A DNA stretch of 5,429 bases, from contig JAZUIN010000126.1 in NCBI GenBank assembly GCA_045642225.1, positions 1 through 5,429 on the forward strand, given 5' to 3'. The translations under genes and the position numbers were made by a program. The notes below the pieces were generated by a model that did no database searches, was not told where the DNA came from, and saw only the letters and a program-made list of their open reading frames with translations. This document shows positions 1-5,429 of the stretch, piece by piece. This stretch comes from RUG191 sp045642225 (GTDB taxonomy: Bacteria; Bacillota; Clostridia; Lachnospirales; Lachnospiraceae). The stretch's first letter is position 1; each line of letters opens with the position of its first letter.

Positions 1-645
1 AATGAAAATGGAGTAATACTAGAAATTCAAGCTTTTATTTCAGCGGAACAGTTTCTTTTTCAGTATGTAGACGAAAAGGATTACCAAATTCTTGTTTTGG
101 ATATTGAGATGGAAAAGATGAATGGAGTAGAACTTGCAAAGAAGCTTAGAGAGGACAATAAGGAAATTCAGATTTTTTTTGTAACCGGATTTTCTGATTA
201 TATTTCAGAAGGGTATGAAGTTGATGCGTTGCATTACTTAATGAAGCCGGTTAGCAAAGAGAAGTTATTTAGAGTGATGGAGAAAGCCGTATCAAATCTA
301 AAAAAAGAGGAAAAGGTTCTTTTTGTACAGGAAAATGGGGAAATGCTGAAAATATTGACAAAGAACATTTGTTATGTGGAAGTTTTTTCGCATTTCTGCA
401 GTATTCACACGACAAAAGGTGTTATTGAAACCAAAATGAGTATCAGCGATTTAGAGAAGAAATTAGTCGATGGTTTCATCAGAGTACATAGGTCTTATTT
501 GGTCAATTTAGAGCAGATAAAGAAAATTGCAAAAGCGGAGATTTTTATGGATAATGGAAACATTGTTCCGTTGTCCCGTAGAAAATACAAGGATGTAAAT
601 ATTGCATTTATTCAATATTTCAGAGGAAGGACTGGTGCAGAATGA
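1..645 (+). CDS. LytTR-family response regulator, 5' end outside window (partial)
   Basis: This is the DNA-binding half of a two-component system. A phosphorylated receiver domain drives a LytTR domain onto promoter direct repeats. The open frame runs from base 1 with no stop, so the true start lies upstream; 214 residues are visible and family members are usually about 235-240, so some 20-25 are missing. Receiver domain (in-window residues 1 to about 95): phosphoacceptor Asp34 in LVLDIEM (codon 100-102), conserved Thr62 in FFVTGF and Lys82 in LMKPV. LytTR domain (about 110-208): it includes ICYVEVFSHFCSIHT, FIRVHRSYLVNL and the closing VPLSRRKYKDV, all typical of AgrA, ComE and VirR relatives. 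The stop overlaps the start of the kinase gene (ATGA), which implies translational coupling. The family call is secure; the target promoter is inferred, and the best local candidate precedes the ABC genes. A TTG at 97 is not a plausible start because it would cut the receiver domain in half. Confidence 0.95.
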   Translation, partial: NENGVILEIQAFISAEQFLFQYVDEKDYQILVLDIEMEKMNGVELAKKLREDNKEIQIFFVTGFSDYISEGYEVDALHYLMKPVSKEKLFRVMEKAVSNLKKEEKVLFVQENGEMLKILTKNICYVEVFSHFCSIHTTKGVIETKMSISDLEKKLVDGFIRVHRSYLVNLEQIKKIAKAEIFMDNGNIVPLSRRKYKDVNIAFIQYFRGRTGAE

Positions 646-1310
646 AATTGATAGATTTATTGTTTGGCAAAATGATTAATCGAAAGATTTCGGAATATCA
701 GTCAGATTTGATGAAAAAACACTGTGATGAGGTACAAAACATTTATAAAACCATGCGTGGATGGAAACATGATTATCATAATCATATTCAGACCCTTCTT
801 GCACTTTGCGACGATAAAGAACGGACGAAAGAGTATCTATGGAAATTAAATGATGACCTTACCACGGTTGATACAGTTATTAAAACTGGAAATGTGATGG
901 TAGATGCTATTCTAAACAGTAAAATATCTCTTATGAAATCAAAGGGGATTTTGGTAAACGCGAAAGCGATTGTACCGGCAGAGCTTGCAGTTTCAGAGAT
1001 TGATTTATGTACTGTTATAGGTAATTTGTTGGATAATGCAATGGAAGCGGTTATGCGCCAAGCAGAGGATGATGATAAGTTTATTCGCGTGTTTATAGGA
1101 ATATTAAAGGACCAATTATACATTTCCGTTTATAATTCTACTTGCGGAGAGCTTCAGAAAAGAAAAAATACATATGTGTCCACAAAAGGCAGTGAGAACC
1201 ATGGATTTGGATTAGCAAGTGTGGATCGTATTGTGAAAAAATACAAAGGATTTATTAACCGACAGAATGAAGAGGGAGTTTTTGCTACAGAGATTATGCT
1301 TCCAATTTAA
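642..1310 (+). CDS. Short GHKL-type sensor histidine kinase (AgrC-like catalytic core, no membrane domain)
   Basis: This is the probable phosphodonor for the regulator just upstream. The protein has 222 residues. Residues 17-60 form the dimerisation/phosphoacceptor helix with WKHDYHNHIQTL; by comparison with the HDYxNH motif of AgrC-type kinases, His43 is the likely phosphorylated residue. The N box is at 123-136 (GNLLDNAMEA, with Asn128 and Asn132), and the glycine box is at 186-192 (NHGFGLA) near the C-terminus. Typical AgrC/ComD kinases are about 430 residues, with six or so membrane helices before this core. Here only about 16 residues, including a short hydrophobic stretch MKLIDLLFG, precede the dimerisation helix, so the protein should be cytoplasmic or at most peripherally attached. 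The start is supported by the ATGA overlap with the regulator and by AGGAAGG at 624-630. It is followed closely by a terminator. The signal it responds to cannot be read from the sequence. It could sense a cytoplasmic cue or pair with another membrane protein. Confidence 0.92.
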   Translation: MKLIDLLFGKMINRKISEYQSDLMKKHCDEVQNIYKTMRGWKHDYHNHIQTLLALCDDKERTKEYLWKLNDDLTTVDTVIKTGNVMVDAILNSKISLMKSKGILVNAKAIVPAELAVSEIDLCTVIGNLLDNAMEAVMRQAEDDDKFIRVFIGILKDQLYISVYNSTCGELQKRKNTYVSTKGSENHGFGLASVDRIVKKYKGFINRQNEEGVFATEIMLPI

Positions 1311-1313
1311 CTG

Positions 1314-1343
1314 ACCGTTTGGGTTCAAAATATAACCACTTGC
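1314..1343 (+). promoter_or_regulatory. Candidate LytTR regulator operator (two half-sites, second weak)
   Basis: ACCGTTTGG at 1314-1322 fits the published LytTR half-site pattern [TA][AC][CA]GTTN[AG][TG] at every position. Exactly 21 bp downstream, start to start (a 12-bp gap, as in AgrA-type direct repeats), lies ACCACTTGC at 1335-1343, which matches the first copy at only 6 of 9 positions and lacks the GTT core. The pair ends 6 bp before the proposed -35 box, a suitable place for activation. The second half-site overlaps the terminator stem, so its similarity may be chance. This is a candidate site only. Confidence 0.35.
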
Positions 1344-1375
1344 GCTTTTTTGAAAGCCTAAGTGGTTTTTATTTT
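1334..1375 (+). terminator. Rho-independent terminator after the two-component genes
   Basis: AACCACTT (1334-1341) pairs perfectly with AAGTGGTT (1360-1367). The stem is extended by a G-T wobble and, past a C-C mismatch, by an inner helix GCTTT/AAAGC (1344-1348 with 1353-1357) closed by a TTTG loop. A T-rich tail follows, TTTTT then ATTTT. It lies 23 bp after the kinase stop. It should end, or attenuate, transcription of the regulator-kinase operon before the ABC genes. Confidence 0.85.
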
Positions 1376-1380
1376 ATAAT
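1350..1380 (+). promoter_or_regulatory. Likely sigma-A promoter for the ABC transporter operon
   Basis: A consensus -10 TATAAT lies at 1375-1380. A -35 element TTGAAA (5 of 6 matches to TTGACA) lies at 1350-1355, giving a 19-bp spacer. The spacer is longer than the optimal 17 bp, as in promoters that need an activator. The expected start of transcription is near 1387, leaving a leader of under 30 bases that contains the GGAGG ribosome binding site at 1399-1403. The -35 lies in the loop and descending arm of the preceding terminator hairpin. This is supported by sequence match only. Confidence 0.6.
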
Positions 1381-1414
1381 AGATGTGGACGAAATGATGG
1401 AGGATGTATAGATA

Positions 1415-3244
1415 ATGGAAAAGGATAAAAAATACACAATATTTCAAAATCTATTATATTATATTCGGGCTGTAAGAGAGGGATATCCGAATCTACTGGT
1501 CTTATGTATTGTCATTGTTTTTGTAAATGGATTAATTCCTATTATCACGACATTTTTGCCGAAAGTTGTGATAGATATGATAATAAATGAAAACAGTGTG
1601 GGGCGTTTACTAATAGTTACCGGAATTCTTACTATAATATTAGCTGTTATGGAGGGGACGCAGAAATATTTAGAGCGCCTAATATATTGGCATAAATTTA
1701 AAATGAATACATTTTTTATAAGAAAGGTTACACAGAAGGGACTCACAACAGATTATATGAATTTGCAAAATGAACATTATAGAAAGCTTCAGCAAGAAAG
1801 TTTTGCAAGCTGTAATGGGAACTTCTCATATTTTAATCAGATTTGTGATACTTCTGTGAAATTCTTTTCTAACTTTTTTGGATTTGTTGCTTTTTTGGGA
1901 ATTCTCATTACGCTCAATCCTGTATTTATTTTGTTTTTGTGTGCAACTACTTTAATTGCTTATATTTTTAACCGAAAGATTTCAAAATGGCTTGAGTATA
2001 ATATGGAAGAAAAAAGTGCATATGAGCAGGAAATGCAGTATGTTATCAATGTAGCTAACGATGTACGAGCTGCAAAGGATATTCGGCTTTACAACATGTC
2101 TGTATGGATGAATACGATATATGAGAAAAATCTAAAAGGAGTTCTAGGTTGGTACAGAAGGTATACGGGAAAGCTTTTTGGTGTTGCGGCTGTAGACAGT
2201 GGATTAACTCTTGCAAGAGAAGGAGTAACATATGCTTTCTTAATTTACATGACATTGAAGAATCAGATTACAGTTGCTGAATTTGTTCTATATTTTAATG
2301 TTGTGGCTGGGTTTTCAACTTGGCTTAGTAGTATGCTGGGAGAGTTGGGGAATCTTGAGAGACTTAATATGTCAGTGAATCGTTTCCGTTCATATCTTGA
2401 ATATCCGGAGTATTATTTGAGGAAGGGAGGAAAGCTTCCGAGAGATACAGAGAAGCCTTCAAAGATAGAACTGGAGAATGTGAGTTTACGATATGAAGGA
2501 AACGATAATGAAGTTATAAGTGAAATGAATATTGTGATTGAACCAGGTGAGCATCTTGCGATAGTGGGACTTAACGGAGCTGGAAAAACGAGTTTGGTAA
2601 GGCTGATTGCAGGATTAATGGAACCTAGTGCAGGAAGCGTTCTCTATGATGGGATAGATATTCGTGAATACAACAGAGATGAATATTATCAATTGTTTGG
2701 TGCGGTATTCCAAAGTCATTCTATTTTGCCTGTTTCTATTGAAGAGATTGTTTCAGAAGATATTTTCGGAACAATAGATGAGATAAAAGTTGAGAAGTGT
2801 TTACGTGATGCAGGGTTATGGGAAAAGATAGAGTCTCTTGAACATGGGATTAAGAGTAAATATGACAAAGCCTTTTGGAATGAAGGTATCAATTTGTCAG
2901 GTGGGCAAATTCAAAAGCTTCTTCTTGCGAGAGCTTTATATAGACAGTCTCCAGTCATTATTTTGGATGAGCCAACGGCAGCATTAGACCCTATTTCTGA
3001 GAATCGTTTATATGAAACTTACGATAATGTGATGAAAGGAAAAACTACGATTTTTATTTCACACAGACTAGCTTCTACAAGATTTTGTAATCGTATTATT
3101 TTGATAGAGGAAGGAAGAATCGTAGAAGAAGGCACTCATGAGGAATTGCTCAGAAGTAAGGGGAGATATTACGAACTTTTTGAGACTCAGGCGAAATACT
3201 ATCGTGAGAATCCGAGTGGAAAGGAGAAAGCGGATGAAGCTTAA
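1415..3244 (+). CDS. ABC exporter half-transporter 1 (membrane domain plus ATPase)
   Basis: This 609-residue protein has the usual type IV exporter layout, with a six-helix membrane domain fused to a nucleotide-binding domain; it sits in the cytoplasmic membrane and uses ATP to move a substrate outward. Hydrophobic segments are near residues 26-48, 64-80, 150-168, 169-187, 255-280 and 286-308. The ATPase domain begins about residue 350: Walker A GLNGAGKT (385-392), Q-loop Gln433, signature LSGGQ (494-498), Walker B VIILDEP with Asp518 and catalytic Glu519, a D-loop in TAALDP, and switch His550 in FISHRLAS. All ATPase motifs are intact. There is no N-terminal C39 peptidase, so it is not expected to cleave leader peptides. 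GGAGG at 1399-1403, 11 bases before the ATG, supports the start. The last 11 bp overlap the second half-transporter, implying coupled translation and a heterodimer. The substrate is unknown; a peptide, antibiotic or lipid-like compound is possible. Confidence 0.95.
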   Translation: MEKDKKYTIFQNLLYYIRAVREGYPNLLVLCIVIVFVNGLIPIITTFLPKVVIDMIINENSVGRLLIVTGILTIILAVMEGTQKYLERLIYWHKFKMNTFFIRKVTQKGLTTDYMNLQNEHYRKLQQESFASCNGNFSYFNQICDTSVKFFSNFFGFVAFLGILITLNPVFILFLCATTLIAYIFNRKISKWLEYNMEEKSAYEQEMQYVINVANDVRAAKDIRLYNMSVWMNTIYEKNLKGVLGWYRRYTGKLFGVAAVDSGLTLAREGVTYAFLIYMTLKNQITVAEFVLYFNVVAGFSTWLSSMLGELGNLERLNMSVNRFRSYLEYPEYYLRKGGKLPRDTEKPSKIELENVSLRYEGNDNEVISEMNIVIEPGEHLAIVGLNGAGKTSLVRLIAGLMEPSAGSVLYDGIDIREYNRDEYYQLFGAVFQSHSILPVSIEEIVSEDIFGTIDEIKVEKCLRDAGLWEKIESLEHGIKSKYDKAFWNEGINLSGGQIQKLLLARALYRQSPVIILDEPTAALDPISENRLYETYDNVMKGKTTIFISHRLASTRFCNRIILIEEGRIVEEGTHEELLRSKGRYYELFETQAKYYRENPSGKEKADEA

Positions 3245-5081
3245 GAAACGCATTCAAATTACAAAACGCGGATATAGCATTTTGAGTGAATACTGCCCGG
3301 GGTTGATTGGAACCAAGGTTATTGCAACAGTGATAGAGGCACTAAAGCCTTTTGTTATTATATGGTTTTCAGCAAGGATAATCAATGAGATAGCTGAGGA
3401 AAAAAGAATTAGGATTATGGTGCTATATGTACTGCTTACCATTTGTATAAACCTTATTTTTTCACTGATATCCAGTGCATTGAAAAAGGTTATTGACGAA
3501 AAAGAGTCCGGAATGTGGAACTATTTTAGGAAGATTTTTTCTGATAAACAGATGAGCATGGATTTTGCAGATTTGGAAGACCAAGATATTCAAAGGCAGA
3601 AACAAAAAGCAGAAGAGAATCTTTTTATGTTTGGAAATGGATTGGCACAGTTGGTATGGGATACTACAGGACTTGTTCAAGTGATTGTAGGTATTGTAGC
3701 ATCAATATCGCTTACTGCGTCTTTATTCTACACAAAGTCAGGCAGTAAGGTAATGGATTCATTTCTGTGGATATTTGCGGGAATAGCCGTATTATTTTTT
3801 GTGGGCTTCTGTAACTCAAAACTTCGAAAAAAGGAAGAAAAAGTATTCCAAGAGTGGGTGAATGGAACGGTATGGTTTAACAGAGCATTTAAGTTTTACG
3901 GACATGAAATATATGCTAATACCGAAAGAGCAATGGATGCCAGAATATATCGACATGATAGAATTGCAGATAGGGAGATACAGAAAATCAGTAAGCGTAA
4001 AGTAGAGGATAACATATATTATAAAAGGATGAGTAGGTGTCAGGCACTTCTTAGATTGGCTCAAGGAATATGCAATGCTTTATGCTATCTTTTTGTTGTT
4101 GCGAAAGCAGGTACCGGAGCATTTGGGGTAGGAAGTATTGTTCAGTATGTGGGAGCACTTATGAAGCTGGTTCAAAATTTCGGTGATTTGTTATACATGA
4201 ATTCTGAAAATCAGGTATATACAGGTCATTTGGAAAAGCTGTTTGAATATCTGGATATCCCGAACAAAAAGTACCAAGGTACGATTCCTGTTGAGAAGGA
4301 ATTTTATTGTGATAATGGAGATAATGAGTACGAGATAGAATTTAGGAATGTCTCTTTTAAGTACCCTAATACTGATACTTACGTACTCAAAAATATTAAT
4401 ACAAAGCTAAGCATTGGAAAGAAGCAAGCTTTTGTTGGAGAAAATGGGGCAGGAAAAACGACTTTTGTAATGTTGCTTTGCCGATTGTATGACCCCACAG
4501 AGGGAGAGATTTTGTTAAATGGAATAGATATAAAGAAATACGATTATGAGGAATATATGCAATTGTTTTCTTTTGTATTTCAAGATTTCAAACTATTTGC
4601 TTTTAGCCTTGGTCAGAACATCGCTACAGATGTAACTTGTGATACAGAGAAAGCCATAGAATGCATGAAAAAAGTATCTTTATATGATAGATTTCTATCT
4701 ATGTCGGAAGGGTTGGAAACCTATTTATACAAGGAACTCTCTCAAAATGGAGTAGAGATTTCTGGCGGTGAAGCGCAAAAAATCGCACTTGCGAGAGCTC
4801 TGTACAAAGGTACACCGGTCATAGTGTTGGATGAACCAACGGCAGCACTAGACCCAATAGCAGAAGCGCAGGTTTATTCAGATTTTAGTAACATGGTAGA
4901 TAACAAAACAGCAATTTACATAAGTCATCGTTTGTCATCTTGCCAATTTTGTGATGAGATTACAGTATTTGAAAACGGAAGGATTGTGCAGAAAGGAACG
5001 CATTCTAAGTTGGTAAGTGAGACGGAAGGAAAATATTTTGAACTCTGGAATGCGCAGGCGCAATATTATCAAAATGCATAA
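3234..5081 (+). CDS. ABC exporter half-transporter 2 (membrane domain plus ATPase)
   Basis: This is the 615-residue presumed partner of the preceding half-transporter, with the same architecture. Hydrophobic segments are near residues 25-46, 61-83, 140-165, 176-194, 270-291 and 298-320. The ATPase domain starts near 366: Walker A GENGAGKT (402-409), Q-loop Gln450, signature ISGGE (509-513) in place of LSGGQ, Walker B VIVLDEP with Asp533 and catalytic Glu534, and switch His565 in YISHRLSS. Both subunits keep the catalytic glutamate, so neither shows the classic degenerate Walker B of some heterodimeric exporters; the Leu and Gln changes in this signature are mild. I chose the ATG at 3234 because AAGGAG (3221-3226) lies 7 bases upstream and the protein then begins at the usual length before the first helix. 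The frame is open further upstream, to an ATG at 3138, but that start would overlap the previous gene by more than 100 bp and add a basic tail of no family likeness. Confidence 0.95.
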   Translation: MKLKKRIQITKRGYSILSEYCPGLIGTKVIATVIEALKPFVIIWFSARIINEIAEEKRIRIMVLYVLLTICINLIFSLISSALKKVIDEKESGMWNYFRKIFSDKQMSMDFADLEDQDIQRQKQKAEENLFMFGNGLAQLVWDTTGLVQVIVGIVASISLTASLFYTKSGSKVMDSFLWIFAGIAVLFFVGFCNSKLRKKEEKVFQEWVNGTVWFNRAFKFYGHEIYANTERAMDARIYRHDRIADREIQKISKRKVEDNIYYKRMSRCQALLRLAQGICNALCYLFVVAKAGTGAFGVGSIVQYVGALMKLVQNFGDLLYMNSENQVYTGHLEKLFEYLDIPNKKYQGTIPVEKEFYCDNGDNEYEIEFRNVSFKYPNTDTYVLKNINTKLSIGKKQAFVGENGAGKTTFVMLLCRLYDPTEGEILLNGIDIKKYDYEEYMQLFSFVFQDFKLFAFSLGQNIATDVTCDTEKAIECMKKVSLYDRFLSMSEGLETYLYKELSQNGVEISGGEAQKIALARALYKGTPVIVLDEPTAALDPIAEAQVYSDFSNMVDNKTAIYISHRLSSCQFCDEITVFENGRIVQKGTHSKLVSETEGKYFELWNAQAQYYQNA

Positions 5082-5182
5082 AAGTGCATCCTTGATGGTA
5101 CCTGATTGGCTGCGCCGGTTTTGCCTACGCTACGCTTCAGAGAGTTTCACTGTAATAATTGGGATATCGTAAAAGTGATGAG
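5082..5182. other. Intergenic stretch with a GC-rich island
   Basis: This lies between the second ABC gene and its terminator. Most of it is AT-rich like the surroundings, but 5108-5136 is markedly richer in G and C (19 of 29 bases) and contains a tandem CTACG repeat at 5125-5134. A 25-codon open frame (ATG at 5095, stop at 5170-5172) spans the island and contains WLRRFCLRYASESF. It lacks a convincing ribosome binding site, so I do not call it a gene. It may be an inserted short repeat or the remains of older sequence. Confidence 0.4.
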
Positions 5183-5212
5183 AGCCTAAACCACGATGGT
5201 TTGGGCTTTTTT
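5183..5212 (+). terminator. Strong rho-independent terminator of the ABC operon
   Basis: AGCCTAAACCA (5183-5193) pairs over its whole length with TGGTTTGGGCT (5197-5207), with one T-G wobble and a CGA loop, followed by an unbroken run of six T residues (5207-5212). It lies about 100 bp after the second ABC stop codon and before the next gene, so it separates the exporter operon from what follows. Confidence 0.92.
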
Positions 5213-5279
5213 CAATGGAAGCACTTTGAGGATTGCTTTTTTGCTGAGACAAAATCAGTCAAAAAGGGTGGAAATATTT

Positions 5280-5429
5280 ATGGAAACAATTATGACATTA
5301 GAGGAAGCTCTTGAAAGAATTGCAGAACTTGAAAAGGAAAATGCAAAGCTTAAAGAAGAAGTTGAATACTATAAAAATAGAAAAGCCAGCGGACGTCAGA
5401 AACATAATGCCAAGTGGATGGCTATCTAT
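5280..5429 (+). CDS. Leucine-zipper plus basic-segment protein, 3' end outside window (partial)
   Basis: Fifty codons are visible, starting METIMTLEEALERIAELEKE. Residues 7-31 form a regular heptad coiled coil: a positions Leu7, Ile14, Asn21, Val28, and d positions Ala10, Leu17, Leu24, Tyr31. It is strongly acidic and is followed by a basic segment at about 32-45 (KNRKASGRQKHNAKW). AGGGTGG near 5265-5271, 8 bases before the ATG, supports the start. The gene lies beyond a strong terminator and so is probably not in the exporter operon; I see only a weak promoter candidate upstream. I cannot name the family from this fragment. From memory, similar short proteins with a GRxKHNxKW segment and a C-terminal helix-turn-helix occur in clostridial mobile elements. 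That would make it a small DNA-binding protein, but this is a low-confidence suggestion because the decisive part is outside the window. Confidence 0.75.
   Translation, partial: METIMTLEEALERIAELEKENAKLKEEVEYYKNRKASGRQKHNAKWMAIY

Noticed and set aside
97..645. TTG at 97 as the start of the response regulator
   Set aside because: The frame is open from base 1 and the residues before 97 fit the first part of a receiver domain. Starting at 97 would remove about half of that domain.
788..1123. Open frame on the minus strand opposite the kinase gene
   Set aside because: It is antisense to conserved kinase motifs, has no ribosome binding site or family likeness, and is a shadow of the real gene. 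The same applies to the minus-strand frames within the two ABC genes.
1394..1411. Five-codon open frame before the first ABC gene
   Set aside because: It overlaps the ribosome binding site of the ABC gene and has none of its own. There is no sign that it is a regulatory leader peptide.
1415..1860. N-terminal C39 peptidase domain on the first ABC exporter, as in bacteriocin exporters
   Set aside because: Only about 25 residues precede the first membrane helix, and no Cys/His peptidase motif is present.
3138..3233. Longer start for the second ABC gene, at ATG 3138
   Set aside because: It would overlap the first ABC gene by over 100 bp and add a basic extension unlike the family. AAGGAG at 3221-3226 points to the ATG at 3234.
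5226..5255. Promoter for the last gene (TTGAGG with CAAAAT, 18 bp apart)
   Set aside because: The -10 match is poor and the region is AT-rich enough for such pairs to occur by chance. It is too weak to annotate.

Overview
The window is AT-rich DNA, all of whose supported genes lie on the + strand. Codon use, strong GGAGG-type ribosome binding sites and the protein families point to a low-GC Firmicute, most likely a gut clostridium of the Lachnospiraceae type. That lineage is an inference from style and family, not from a marker gene.

Layout: (1) 1-645 is the 3' part of a LytTR-family response regulator; its first roughly 20-25 residues lie before the window. (2) 642-1310 is a short GHKL histidine kinase of the AgrC type with no membrane sensor domain, joined to the regulator by an ATGA overlap. 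(3) 1311-1414 is a compact control region. It holds a rho-independent terminator, a likely promoter (TTGAAA, 19 bp, TATAAT) whose -35 lies inside the terminator hairpin, and a good match to one LytTR-regulator half-site upstream. (4) 1415-3244 and 3234-5081 are two ABC exporter half-transporters (membrane domain fused to ATPase), overlapping by 11 bp and probably working as a heterodimer. (5) 5082-5279 is an intergenic stretch with a GC-rich island and a strong terminator that ends the transporter operon. (6) 5280-5429 is the start of a further gene encoding an acidic leucine-zipper segment followed by a basic segment; it runs off the window and looks unrelated to the transporter operon.

Working model (inference): the cytoplasmic kinase and LytTR regulator form a phosphorelay, and the regulator switches on the adjacent ABC exporter pair through the promoter at 1350-1380. 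The cargo or signal, perhaps a peptide or an antimicrobial compound, is not encoded in the window. There is no AgrB or AgrD homologue, no precursor peptide gene with a convincing ribosome binding site, and no C39 peptidase domain on either exporter. I see no RNA gene, CRISPR array, insertion sequence or attachment site.
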